DNA of 64,000 nucleotides, from the NCBI GenBank assembly GCA_050313995.1, contig JBNPMM010000001.1; one strand, written 5' to 3'. The position numbers were made by a program, and so were the translations under genes. This stretch comes from JAUMWX01 sp023394215. GTDB lineage: Bacteria; Bacillota; Clostridia; Tissierellales; Peptoniphilaceae. Position 1 is the stretch's first letter. The number at the start of each line of letters is the position of its first letter. The notes below the pieces were generated by a model, which was not told where the DNA came from, did no database searches, and saw only the letters and a list, made by a program, of their open reading frames with translations. Positions 7,997 to 16,252 of the stretch are shown here, in pieces.

Positions 7997-9346
7997 TTAA
8001 TTAGCAGCATCCGCTTTTTTCCTATAAACCACAAGCCCTACTATAAAAGCAACTACAGCCCATGGAACCCATGCCAATGATACATCTGCAAAAGGCACTT
8101 TGCCGTATAGGTCTACCAAACCCATAGGATTGATATTCAATTTAATCATGTACTTCCAAATCATATCAACCATTCCAAGTGCGAAAGCTGTGTATATGGA
8201 ATATTTACAAGCATTTAAGTATCTCTTATTATCTACATCCGGTACAAAGGCATAGAATACTACCAAAACTATGGCTGCCGGATATATACCGTCCAAAATA
8301 GGTCCAAGTATTGATAACATGCTTGACAAACCTAAGCTTCCAAATATTACGCTCAATACCAATATAGCTATTGAACATTGTTTATAGTTGAACTTTCCAT
8401 CTGTAGTATCTACAAAGAATTCAGCACAGCCTGAAGTCATACCTATTGCTGTTGTCAAAGCTGCAAAGAATAAAGCTAAAGAGAATAATATTCCCCCCAA
8501 TTTTCCATACAATACTGAAGATACTGCTGTATACAAAGCTGTATAGTTCAAGTTTTCAAAGGTTTTTCCTGTATGAGCCCCTATCCACATATGAGCAAAG
8601 TGCGTAAATGTAAGCATAATCAAACCTACTATACCTACCTTTATCATACTGGAAGTCATATTTTCTTTTGTCACGCCTTTATTTTCCAAGGTATTAAATA
8701 TTACAACCCCGAATATAAGTGCACACAATATTTCCGCTGTAGCATAACCGTTTGTAAAACCGTAAGCAAAAGCTGAACCTTGATAAATTTTTTCTACAGG
8801 TTGACTTATAGGAAAAGCCACACCCTTTACAACTATCAAAACTACTATTACTATAAGGAACGGGAATAGTAAATTTGATATTTTATCCATAGCTTTGCCA
8901 GGATTCATTAAAAAGAAATATGTAACAAGATAAAATAATACGGTAAATATTATCAACATTATCTTATTATTAGGATCAAGTTCAAAAGCCTGTACAATAC
9001 TGTCCCAAGCCGCCGCACTCATTCTCGGAATAGCGTAAAGCGGCCCTAAAATAGCTATGGTAATTCTTGTATAAAAGTTACCGAATCCCTTGCCTACAAC
9101 CTTTTTAGTTATCTTATCATAACTACCGTTTCCTTTAGCCAAGGCCAAATAAGCGACCAAAACCAAAAGCAGTGAAGTAATAAACGCTCCCAAGAAAGCA
9201 GGTATTACAGAAGAACCACTTTCCTTCCCCCAGTTCATAGGCCAAACCATGCTGGATGCACCGAAGTGCATTGAAAACAAGGCTCCACCACATAAAAACA
9301 ATTGAAAGGCACTCAATTTACCATTAGATTTTAATTTGTCTTTCAT
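7997..9346 (-). CDS. brnQ: Branched-chain amino acid carrier, LIVCS (BrnQ) family
   Basis: Polytopic membrane protein of 449 aa with about 12 hydrophobic segments. The N-terminal FLCGGALFSMHFGASSMVWP resembles the LIVCS opening, and SAFAYGFTNGYATAEILCAL matches the conserved mid-region of BrnQ proteins. Members import Leu, Ile or Val with Na+ or H+. The gene starts 31 nt after the second acyl-CoA dehydrogenase gene and is probably cotranscribed with it, so the substrate may feed that catabolic unit rather than biosynthesis. The family is well supported, but specificity is not; a beta-amino acid or other hydrophobic amino acid cannot be ruled out. Confidence 0.8.
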   Translation of the reverse strand: MKDKLKSNGKLSAFQLFLCGGALFSMHFGASSMVWPMNWGKESGSSVIPAFLGAFITSLLLVLVAYLALAKGNGSYDKITKKVVGKGFGNFYTRITIAILGPLYAIPRMSAAAWDSIVQAFELDPNNKIMLIIFTVLFYLVTYFFLMNPGKAMDKISNLLFPFLIVIVVLIVVKGVAFPISQPVEKIYQGSAFAYGFTNGYATAEILCALIFGVVIFNTLENKGVTKENMTSSMIKVGIVGLIMLTFTHFAHMWIGAHTGKTFENLNYTALYTAVSSVLYGKLGGILFSLALFFAALTTAIGMTSGCAEFFVDTTDGKFNYKQCSIAILVLSVIFGSLGLSSMLSILGPILDGIYPAAIVLVVFYAFVPDVDNKRYLNACKYSIYTAFALGMVDMIWKYMIKLNINPMGLVDLYGKVPFADVSLAWVPWAVVAFIVGLVVYRKKADAAN

Positions 9347-9377
9347 TTTATTACCTCGATTTATTATTTATATATTA

Positions 9378-10520
9378 TCAAACTAAGAGACTCCTGGCTA
9401 TAACCACCTTTTGTATCTCTGATGTCCCTTCATATATTTCTGTTATTTTGGCATCTCTATACATTCTTTCAAGCGGGAAGTCTTTCATATAACCATATCC
9501 GCCATGAACTTGCAATGCCAAATTTGTAACTTCTCTCGCCATCTTTGCAGCAAAAAGTTTAGCCATAGCAGCTTCTGTAGTGTGTCTTCTTCCGCTGTCT
9601 GCCAAGCTTGCAGCATAGAAGGTCAAAGCTCTTGCTGCAGAAATTTCTGTTTCCATTTCTGCAAGATACCATTGTATACCTTGTAAGTCAGCTACTGGTT
9701 TTCCGAATTGCTTACGTTCCTTAGCATATTTAACAGCTAAATCCAATGCACCTTGAGCTATACCTATAGCTTGGGCTGCTATACCTATTCTTGCTGTATC
9801 CAGTAATCCTAAAGCTATTGAAAATCCCTTATTTTCTTGTCCTAATAGGTTTTCCTTAGGAACTCTGCAGTTTTGGAATACCAATTCCACGGTTTCAGAT
9901 GCTCTGATTCCCATCTTGTCTTCAATCTTACCGTAAGTAAATCCCGGTGTTCCCTTTTCTACTATAATTCCTGATAGACCCTTTGTTTTTAATTCCGGAC
10001 TTGTTAGGGCAAAAACTACAACATATTGAGCATGCTTGCCGCTTGTAATAAATGTCTTTGAACCGTTTAATACATATTCGCCTGTTGCTTCGTCCAAAAT
10101 AGCTGTTGTCTTTGTTGCTCCCGCATCGGAACCCGCATTGGCTTCTGTTAAAGCAAATGCCCCTATTTTACCTCCGGTTGTTACTTCCGGTAAATATTTT
10201 TTCTTTTGTTCTTCTGTACCATACTTCAAAATCGCTTGTGAAAATATGGATGATATTGAAAAAATACCGCCTACAGCTCCATCAACCTTAGCCAATTCTT
10301 CAACCGCTACGATCTTTTCAGACACTCCCATGCCTATACCGTCATACTCTTCAGGTATACCTATACCTGTAAGTCCCATATTTACCAAGTCGGCATATAT
10401 TTCTTCAGGAAAATCTCCAACCCTGTCTCTTTCCTCAGCTCCCTTAGGTAAAACCTTTTGAGCATACTCTCTTACCAATTCTTTTATATCTTGTTGAGTC
10501 TCATTTAATACAAACTCCAT
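9378..10520 (-). CDS. Second acyl-CoA dehydrogenase
   Basis: FAD acyl-CoA dehydrogenase of 380 aa, starting MEFVLNETQQDIK after AAAGGAG. It carries AFALTEANAGSDAG and the C-terminal YMKDFPLERMYRDA followed by ITEIYEGTSEIQ, with the catalytic glutamate in YEGTSE. It is a paralogue of the protein at 1882-3021 but belongs to a different unit. Upstream on the same strand are two hotdog lyase-like genes and a CaiB-type CoA-transferase, and a BrnQ carrier lies downstream. The likely role is reduction of the enoyl-CoA made by that lyase, with EtfAB as electron donor. The substrate could be acryloyl-, crotonyl- or a branched enoyl-CoA. Confidence 0.87.
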   Translation of the reverse strand: MEFVLNETQQDIKELVREYAQKVLPKGAEERDRVGDFPEEIYADLVNMGLTGIGIPEEYDGIGMGVSEKIVAVEELAKVDGAVGGIFSISSIFSQAILKYGTEEQKKKYLPEVTTGGKIGAFALTEANAGSDAGATKTTAILDEATGEYVLNGSKTFITSGKHAQYVVVFALTSPELKTKGLSGIIVEKGTPGFTYGKIEDKMGIRASETVELVFQNCRVPKENLLGQENKGFSIALGLLDTARIGIAAQAIGIAQGALDLAVKYAKERKQFGKPVADLQGIQWYLAEMETEISAARALTFYAASLADSGRRHTTEAAMAKLFAAKMAREVTNLALQVHGGYGYMKDFPLERMYRDAKITEIYEGTSEIQKVVIARSLLV

Positions 10521-10560
10521 CTTCTTCTCCTTTATCTTCTATGTATTTTCAAGCTTTATT

Positions 10561-10600
10561 TGACAATAGGAACTTGCTGAAAAGCCAGTTCCTATTATCA
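10561..10600 (-). promoter_or_regulatory. Long intercistronic hairpin
   Basis: Nearly perfect stem with outer arms AATAGGAACT (10565-10574) and AGTTCCTATT (10587-10596), plus inner GCT/AGC closing a GAAA loop. It lies between the 122-aa hotdog gene and the acyl-CoA dehydrogenase gene. No U-run follows on the minus strand, so it is more likely a processing or stability element, or an operator, than a terminator. Confidence 0.5.
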
Positions 10601-10648
10601 AGTTTAAGTTCTATTGTTTCAAAGCAATTGTATGTATTTACAAGCTAA

Positions 10649-11017
10649 TCAGTTAGCTTCATAAACCAATTCAACAACAGTACATAGAGGCGGATCTGCC
10701 AATACGTCTATTGAACTTGGGTATGGAGGATTTTCAGGAACTTCAATAATCTTATAAGCTCTTACTTCTATTAAAGCCTTTTTACCTTCTTTTCTCTTAA
10801 TTCTTGCTATAAATTCCATATAGTCGCCTGCAAAAAGCGGTGTATATAAACGAACCTTTTTAACCCTTGTGCAACGACCTGTATTTTGGAATACTTTAGC
10901 CATCAATCTGTTTGCACATTCTTCCATTAGGGTGATGCCTCTTGCACCGTTTACTACTCCACCACCATAAAACACGTCTCTGTCAGACATTCTATAACGC
11001 ATAGTAATATTTTCCAT
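10649..11017 (-). CDS. Hotdog protein, small beta-aminoacyl-CoA ammonia-lyase-like subunit
   Basis: A 122-aa single-hotdog protein. The segment VFYGGGVVNGARGITLMEE resembles the NLVNGAR region of beta-alanyl-CoA:ammonia lyase (Acl) of Clostridium propionicum and of 3-aminobutyryl-CoA ammonia lyase (Kal), as I remember them. The C-terminal DPPLCTVVELVYEAN matches the conserved PPVLC strand. Such enzymes release ammonia from a beta-aminoacyl-CoA to give an enoyl-CoA. It starts 14 nt after the stop of the 158-aa gene, a second member of the same family. The two may form one hetero-oligomer, because each keeps different conserved pieces. Assignment is from remembered family features, not from an alignment. 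Confidence 0.65.
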   Translation of the reverse strand: MENITMRYRMSDRDVFYGGGVVNGARGITLMEECANRLMAKVFQNTGRCTRVKKVRLYTPLFAGDYMEFIARIKRKEGKKALIEVRAYKIIEVPENPPYPSSIDVLADPPLCTVVELVYEAN

Positions 11018-11031
11018 CTCGTCCTCCTCAA

Positions 11032-11508
11032 TTAAAATTCAACGTCTTCTTCAGGGAAATCTTCCAATGCCCTCCATGGGTCATTTACGATACCGTCAGG
11101 TTGTTCACCTCTTTGAAGGTGTTTTTTAACAACTAAACGTACGTTTCCCTTTGTACATAGTACAGGTTCATCAAACCATACCATATCTCCGACTTTAGCA
11201 TCAGCCTTACCTGCTCTTGATGCAGGAGTAGCCAATTTATAAACTTCGATTAAGCAGTCTCTTGAAGTATTACCAACCTTAGTCATAGTAGCCTTATATT
11301 CCATCATGTCACCAACATAAACATCTTCATAAATATCTACGTCATGGTAACCCAAACATAAAGATTCATCACCGTCGTTAAGAATCATTTGTTCTGTTTC
11401 TACGTCGCCTATAAAGTCGAATTGACGACCTACAGGTATTATTCCGTCAACGTTTGATGCATCCGCTGTAGTCATGTTATAACTTAAATAAGATACTTTT
11501 CTTGCCAT
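11032..11508 (-). CDS. Hotdog protein, beta-alanyl-/3-aminobutyryl-CoA ammonia-lyase-like
   Basis: A 158-aa hotdog protein with recognisable similarity to C. propionicum beta-alanyl-CoA:ammonia lyase. GDVETEQM matches GDVGTELM, SLCLGYHDVDI matches SLFLGYKDIEF, VYVGDMMEY matches VYVGDFMEY, and a PPVLC-like EPVLC strand is followed by KKHLQRG. It lacks the VNGAR motif present in the neighbouring 122-aa protein. A charged C-terminal tail follows the fold. It sits between the CaiB-type CoA-transferase and its partner hotdog gene, with tight spacing, which suggests one operon that activates and deaminates a beta-amino acid. The substrate (beta-alanine, 3-aminobutyrate, 3-aminoisobutyrate) is open. 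Confidence 0.72.
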   Translation of the reverse strand: MARKVSYLSYNMTTADASNVDGIIPVGRQFDFIGDVETEQMILNDGDESLCLGYHDVDIYEDVYVGDMMEYKATMTKVGNTSRDCLIEVYKLATPASRAGKADAKVGDMVWFDEPVLCTKGNVRLVVKKHLQRGEQPDGIVNDPWRALEDFPEEDVEF

Positions 11509-11524
11509 TTCTAACTCCTTTTTA

Positions 11525-12712
11525 TTAAATTATTCCTTCTTCTTCTAACGCTTTTGCTTCCTCTTCACTCAAACCGAAAACTTCTCTGTTATGTTGTCCC
11601 AATAGAGGCGGAGGAGTTTCCACAGCTCCCGGTGTTTCAGATAACTTAGGCACAACACCTTGGAAATACATATCTCCAACTGTCGGATGTTCTATATGAA
11701 CCATCATTTCTCTTGCCTTAATTTGAGGATGTTCGATAGCTTCTTTAACATTTAATACAGGACCGCATGGAATACCTGCTTCGTCCATCATATCCTCAAT
11801 TTCTTTCTTAGTAAGTTCTTTTACAAATTCTCTTACTATATTTTGTAAATCCGGAACATAGTTTTCAGATCTAAGTTCGTTGGTAACAAATCTCGGGTCT
11901 TCTATCAACTCGGGTTTACCCATCAAGTTACAGAATTTAGCCCAAAGTCTGTCGTTACCTACACCAAGTGCAACATATCCGTCTTTGCAAGGATAAATAT
12001 CAAAAGGTGCAATCGAAGGATCTATATTACCATTTCTTTCAGGAATAATATTTTCCATCGTATAGTTAGGGATAGCATTTTCCAATAAGCTGAAGATTGT
12101 ATCCAACATCGCTACGTCAACGTGTTGTCCCTTACCTGTCTTTTCACGATATTGCAATGCTATCAGGGCTCCTACCATTTGATAGATACCTGAAACGTGG
12201 TCTGCCACTGAAGGTCCTACTTTTACAGGGATAGAATCTTTAAAACCTGTCAAGTTTACCATTCCGCCCATAGATTGTGCTACTATGTCATAACAAGGTC
12301 TATGGCTGATTGGTCCTGTTTGTCCAAAGCCTGATCCTGAAACGTATATAAGTCTCGGATTGATTTCTTTCAAGGTATCATAATCTATTTTCAACTTCTT
12401 AGTTACTCCACCCTTATAATTTTCACATAGGAAATCTGCATCCTTAACCAACTCATATAGCATTTGACGGCCTTTTTCGGATTTCAAGTTTAATGTACAA
12501 CCCTTTTTATTTCTGTTTACATAAGCATAAAATCCACTTTCACCACTTTCTTTATCAATAGGTCCCCAAGTACGACATTGTTCCCCACCAACCGGTTCAA
12601 TCTTGATTACTTCTGCACCGAAATCGGCAAAGAACATTGTACAGAAAGGACCGCTTAAAGCTGAAGTTAAATCAATAACTTTTAAACCTGCTAAAGCCTT
12701 TTCTTTTACCAA
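11525..12712 (-). CDS. Family III (CaiB/BaiF) CoA-transferase
   Basis: A 395-aa family III CoA-transferase. The N-terminal VIDLTSALSGPFCTMFFADFGAEVIK and the region HVDVAMLDTIFS, which contains the catalytic aspartate, are typical. These enzymes attach CoA to carnitine derivatives, phenyllactate, oxalate and other acids by in-line transfer. The start appears to be a TTG at 12712, seven nt after AGGAGA, because no ATG lies nearby in a suitable place. It is the first gene of a unit with two ammonia-lyase-like genes and an acyl-CoA dehydrogenase, so it probably activates the acid used by that unit. The substrate is unknown. Confidence 0.85.
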   Translation of the reverse strand: MVKEKALAGLKVIDLTSALSGPFCTMFFADFGAEVIKIEPVGGEQCRTWGPIDKESGESGFYAYVNRNKKGCTLNLKSEKGRQMLYELVKDADFLCENYKGGVTKKLKIDYDTLKEINPRLIYVSGSGFGQTGPISHRPCYDIVAQSMGGMVNLTGFKDSIPVKVGPSVADHVSGIYQMVGALIALQYREKTGKGQHVDVAMLDTIFSLLENAIPNYTMENIIPERNGNIDPSIAPFDIYPCKDGYVALGVGNDRLWAKFCNLMGKPELIEDPRFVTNELRSENYVPDLQNIVREFVKELTKKEIEDMMDEAGIPCGPVLNVKEAIEHPQIKAREMMVHIEHPTVGDMYFQGVVPKLSETPGAVETPPPLLGQHNREVFGLSEEEAKALEEEGII

Positions 12713-12860
12713 ATCCTATCTCCTCTCTTTCTTTAATATTTAACGATTGGTTAATTATCTTTTTATCAATCGCCTTATTTAAAGTATATCTCCTCCTTCA
12801 AATGGAGTGTCAATACGATTTCATCAAATAATTATTGTTAAAATTTAATTTTATTTTAAA

Positions 12861-12878
12861 AAGTCTACCCTTACAGCA
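12861..12878 (+). repeat. Direct repeat copy 1
   Basis: AAGTCTACCCTTACAGCA, identical to 12995-13012. Here only a short AAGT/ACTT stem can form. The distance between copies is 134 nt. Confidence 0.7.
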
Positions 12879-12990
12879 CTTGTCGAATTTTAAAATATTA
12901 TTTAAAAAAGTGGAATACTTTTTCCAAAATATGATAAACGTTGTCATATTTCCCTTGTTTTCTATAGTTCAAAGGCTTTTAATAAAAAAT

Positions 12991-13021
12991 AAATAAGTCT
13001 ACCCTTACAGCAGACTTATTT
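12991..13021. terminator. Hairpin with repeat copy 2, likely bidirectional terminator
   Basis: Perfect 10-bp stem, AAATAAGTCT (12991-13000) with AGACTTATTT (13012-13021), around an 11-nt loop. T-rich sequence follows on both strands. The 5' arm and loop contain the second copy of the 18-mer (12995-13012). Confidence 0.6.
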
Positions 13022-13097
13022 TATAACTTTTCTTTTTAACTTTTATTTATTAATCGCAGGCACCTTTTTAGTGAATCTTTTGTTACCCTAAACATAA

Positions 13098-13126
13098 AAA
13101 CAGAATGTCAAATCGACATCCTGTTT
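13098..13126 (-). terminator. Terminator of the MerR-family gene
   Basis: Stem of 12 bp with one G-U pair in RNA: arms 13098-13109 and 13115-13126 with a 5-nt loop. It is followed on the minus strand by a U-rich tract, 18 nt after the stop codon. Confidence 0.75.
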
Positions 13127-13143
13127 ATCAAGCAAAACTTAAT

Positions 13144-14043
13144 TTATTTTTTAATAGAAGTATCCATCCGTCTTTCCTTTATAGGAATAATAATCTTGGT
13201 TATATGTTTTTCCTCATCTTCTATATCAAGAGGTGATATTACAAAAACTTCGGAAATAGGTCCCGATATTTCGTAGTTTTCCTTATGAAGCCACTGAATT
13301 AAAGCCACATGCGACTTTATTATTTCACTGTATCTTCCTACATGATACGCCGTATAGGCCTTATGCCCTCCGGCAATTCTGGTATTCGCATTTGATTTCT
13401 GCAAATCAGTGTCAATATTTATGCTTACCCCGAATTCCACATCGCAGTCACTCAAAAGAAACTGTGCCAGAGGTTCCGCATAATACGTAGTAATAATGGA
13501 ACTTTGCATAGATATCCCGTTGTTTGTGCATTGCTCATATATATCAAGCCATCTGTCAAGCGATACTGCGGCATTGTTGTAGTTTTTCATAATCTTTCTT
13601 GAGTAAAGTATCCTTGATACCGGTATCTCCTCTATCCTTACATTCTTTGTGCATTCTCCGAAAGATATGCCGTCATTTCCGTCTTCCATTATTTCCTTAC
13701 CGTTTATCATCCTATTAAGGATTACATCACAGGCTGCCTTTTTTGCCTGCAAATGATCTATCTCGGACGATAACTCATCCGACTTCTTTTTTATAATATT
13801 TATGTAGTTTTCTATAGACGGTTTCGATATTATACTCTTTATATTTTTTATAGATATGTTCAAGGCCCTAAGCCTTCTTATAATTAAAACATCAACCATC
13901 TGCTTTTTTGTATAATATCTATAATTACTGTTCTCATCCCTGTATTCGGGTTGCAACAATTTTATTTTATCATAGTATCGCAAGGTTTTTATGGTGACAT
14001 CGCATTCCTTTGAAATTTTTCCTATTGAATAATATTCAACCAT
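13144..14043 (-). CDS. MerR-family regulator with GyrI-like effector domain
   Basis: A 299-aa regulator of the BmrR/TipA type. The N-terminal winged helix (residues 1-70) has YSIGKISKECDVTIKTLRYY and YRYYTKKQMVDV. A coiled-coil dimerisation helix follows (about 75-115), then a C-terminal GyrI-like ligand-binding domain (about 130-290). Such proteins usually sense hydrophobic or cationic compounds and activate efflux genes. No efflux gene is adjacent, and the unit downstream is the CaiB cluster, so a link to that cluster is possible but not shown. It has its own terminator. The start follows GGAGG at good spacing. Confidence 0.85.
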   Translation of the reverse strand: MVEYYSIGKISKECDVTIKTLRYYDKIKLLQPEYRDENSNYRYYTKKQMVDVLIIRRLRALNISIKNIKSIISKPSIENYINIIKKKSDELSSEIDHLQAKKAACDVILNRMINGKEIMEDGNDGISFGECTKNVRIEEIPVSRILYSRKIMKNYNNAAVSLDRWLDIYEQCTNNGISMQSSIITTYYAEPLAQFLLSDCDVEFGVSINIDTDLQKSNANTRIAGGHKAYTAYHVGRYSEIIKSHVALIQWLHKENYEISGPISEVFVISPLDIEDEEKHITKIIIPIKERRMDTSIKK

Positions 14044-14237
14044 ACAGCCTCCTATTTTATCTTAATAAGATATCGAAATTAAGAAAACTTTAAAAATTCC
14101 CCTACTATAAATATAATTCATAAGTAAGAACTTTGTCAATTATTTTTCATTTCACAGTCTGAAATCATTATCCTATGTACATAAAAATAAGGATAATATA
14201 TCATTGATATACTATCCTTAAAACTCATCTATTCGAT

Positions 14238-14831
14238 TTATAAATCATTTTTCAAATAGGAAACCAACTTTTTCAGCGCCAAACCCCTATGGCTTATCTG
14301 ATTTTTTTCCTCTTCATTATAATCTGCAAGGCTCCTGTTTGATCCCTTGACTATAAAGATAGGATCATAACCGAAACCGAGATTTCCACTTTTTTCAAAG
14401 GCTATATATCCATCAAGTCTTCCCTCAAAATAATGGACTTCGCCTTTTTTATCTACAAGACAAATAACTGTTTTAAAATGGCAAGCCCTGTCTTCCAAAT
14501 TTCCGACTTCTTTTAAAACATCAAGCATCTTGTCCATATTGTCCTCGTAAGATGCGTTTTCTCCTGCAAATCTTGCAGTATAAACACCGGGTGCTCCCCC
14601 AAGTGCATCCACAAAAAGTCCGGTATCATCCGATATAGTTACATAACCTGTCCTGTCATATAGGGCCTTGGACTTTTTAAAAGCATTTTCTTCAAGGCTT
14701 TCCCCGTCTTCAAGTACATCAAAATCTCCAAGCCCAAGCATATCCTTGGTAAAAAGCTCGAAACTCTCTCCGAGTGCCTGACTTATTTCCGCCAATTTTC
14801 CTTTATTTGAGGATGAAATTGCTATCTTCAT
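14238..14831 (-). CDS. rdgB: Non-canonical purine NTP pyrophosphatase (RdgB/HAM1)
   Basis: A 197-aa house-cleaning enzyme that hydrolyses dITP and XTP to monophosphates. SSNKGKLAEISQAL at the N-terminus is the substrate-loop motif. TISDDTGLFVDALGGAPGVYTAR holds the catalytic aspartates, and GFGYDPIF is the third motif. Its ATG overlaps the gatB stop codon (TAATG), so translation is probably coupled. It is the last gene of the long minus-strand run from tsaE. Confidence 0.95.
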   Translation of the reverse strand: MKIAISSSNKGKLAEISQALGESFELFTKDMLGLGDFDVLEDGESLEENAFKKSKALYDRTGYVTISDDTGLFVDALGGAPGVYTARFAGENASYEDNMDKMLDVLKEVGNLEDRACHFKTVICLVDKKGEVHYFEGRLDGYIAFEKSGNLGFGYDPIFIVKGSNRSLADYNEEEKNQISHRGLALKKLVSYLKNDL

Positions 14832-16252
14832 TATCTTTTACCCAACTCTTCTTTTAACATGGCATTTACCTGCTGAGGATTTGCCTTACCCTGTGATTTT
14901 TTCATTACCTGTCCGGTCAAAAATCCCAAAGCCCTATCCTTTCCTGCTTTAAAATCCGATATAGATTGAGGATTTTCATCCAAAACTTCATTTACAAGTT
15001 TTGCCATAAAGTCCACGTCTCCGCTTTGCTCAAGTCCTCTTTCCTTAACCAAAATACGAGGATTTTCATTACTCTCAAAAATTTCCCTAAGTATTTTCTT
15101 ACCTGTATTATTTGAAATCTTATTATCCTTTACTAAAGTAAGAAGATTTACGAAATTTTCTACGGAAAGTTTCATTTCTCCTATTTCAATTTCATGTTCC
15201 TTAAGTCTTCTCAAAATTTCCGTTAGGGTCCAATTTGCTACCAAAGAAGGTTCATTCAACATTTCAACCACTTTTTCAAAAAACATAGAAATATCTTTAT
15301 CTTGAGATAATTGACCCGCATCATAGTCGCTAAGCCTGTAATCTTTCATGTATCTTTCCTTCTTAGCCTCAGGAAGTTCCGGTAAATTTTCTTTAATAGC
15401 CGCTATAAATTCATCAGATAATACAAGTCTCGGAAGATCCGCTTCCACTGTAAACCTGTAGTCATTTTCTTCATCTTTTTTTCTCATAAGTATAGTTGTT
15501 TGAGTGGCTTCATCCCATCTTCTTGTTTCCTTGGATGAAGTCTTGCCCTCAGCCATATAGGCTGCTTGCCTTTTTTCTTCATACTTAATAGCTCTTTCAA
15601 CAGATCTGAAAGAGTTCAAATTTTTTATTTCAGCTATAGCCGACCTGTTTCCTTCATCATCTTTGATATTTATATTAACATCACACCTAAGAGATCCTTC
15701 CTCCATTTTTACATCGGACACGCCTATGAATTTAAGCCTTTGTCTAAGTTTTTCAAGAAAATCTCTTGCCTCTTCCGCACTTGATATGTCAGGTCTTGTC
15801 ACTATTTCTATAAGAGGAACTCCTGCCCTATTGTAGTCAAGCAGGGTTTTACCGTCTTCAGTATGGGTAGATTTCCCTGTATCTTCTTCCATATGGATTC
15901 TCTCTATCCTTACTTTTTTCTTGCCTTCAGAAGAATCTATTTCAAGAAAACCGTCATAGCATACGGGCTCATCCTGTTGAGTTATTTGGAAACCCTTGGT
16001 AAGATCGGGATAAAAGTATTTTTTTCTATCAAATTTCATATTTTGCCTTATATTGCAATCAAATGCAAGTCCCGCCATCACGGAAAGCTTCACAGCTTCC
16101 TTATTTACTCTCGGCAAGGTGCCGACATGGCCAAGACAAATCGGGCAAACAACAGTATTCGGAGTTTGTCCGAACTCATTTTTACAACCGCAAAACATCT
16201 TTGTCTTTGTAGACAACTCACAATGTATTTCAAGTCCTATTATTGTTTTCAT
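14831..16252 (-). CDS. gatB: Asp-tRNA(Asn)/Glu-tRNA(Gln) amidotransferase subunit B
   Basis: GatB, 473 aa, binds the misacylated tRNA, phosphorylates the side chain and transfers ammonia. The N-terminal IGLEIHCELSTKTKMFCGC and the following CPICLGHVGTLP carry the zinc-binding cysteines. The C-terminal helical domain ending GQVMKKSQGKANPQQVN is the YqeY-like tail. It overlaps gatA by 4 nt (ATGA). Having gatCAB suggests the cell makes Gln-tRNA or Asn-tRNA by transamidation; which one is not decided here. Confidence 0.97.
   Translation of the reverse strand: MKTIIGLEIHCELSTKTKMFCGCKNEFGQTPNTVVCPICLGHVGTLPRVNKEAVKLSVMAGLAFDCNIRQNMKFDRKKYFYPDLTKGFQITQQDEPVCYDGFLEIDSSEGKKKVRIERIHMEEDTGKSTHTEDGKTLLDYNRAGVPLIEIVTRPDISSAEEARDFLEKLRQRLKFIGVSDVKMEEGSLRCDVNINIKDDEGNRSAIAEIKNLNSFRSVERAIKYEEKRQAAYMAEGKTSSKETRRWDEATQTTILMRKKDEENDYRFTVEADLPRLVLSDEFIAAIKENLPELPEAKKERYMKDYRLSDYDAGQLSQDKDISMFFEKVVEMLNEPSLVANWTLTEILRRLKEHEIEIGEMKLSVENFVNLLTLVKDNKISNNTGKKILREIFESNENPRILVKERGLEQSGDVDFMAKLVNEVLDENPQSISDFKAGKDRALGFLTGQVMKKSQGKANPQQVNAMLKEELGKR

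Larger units (their letters stand above)
12713..13143. other. Intergenic region with duplicated 18-mer
   Basis: About 430 nt with no gene seen. It holds two copies of an 18-nt sequence, a bidirectional hairpin formed around the second copy, and the merR terminator. It must also contain the promoter of the CaiB unit, but none matched the consensus well enough to place. Confidence 0.6.

Noticed and set aside
9378..12712. Standard lysine-fermentation cluster
   Set aside because: Lysine aminomutases, Kdd and Kce are not in the window, and the CoA-transferase is CaiB-type instead of AtoDA.
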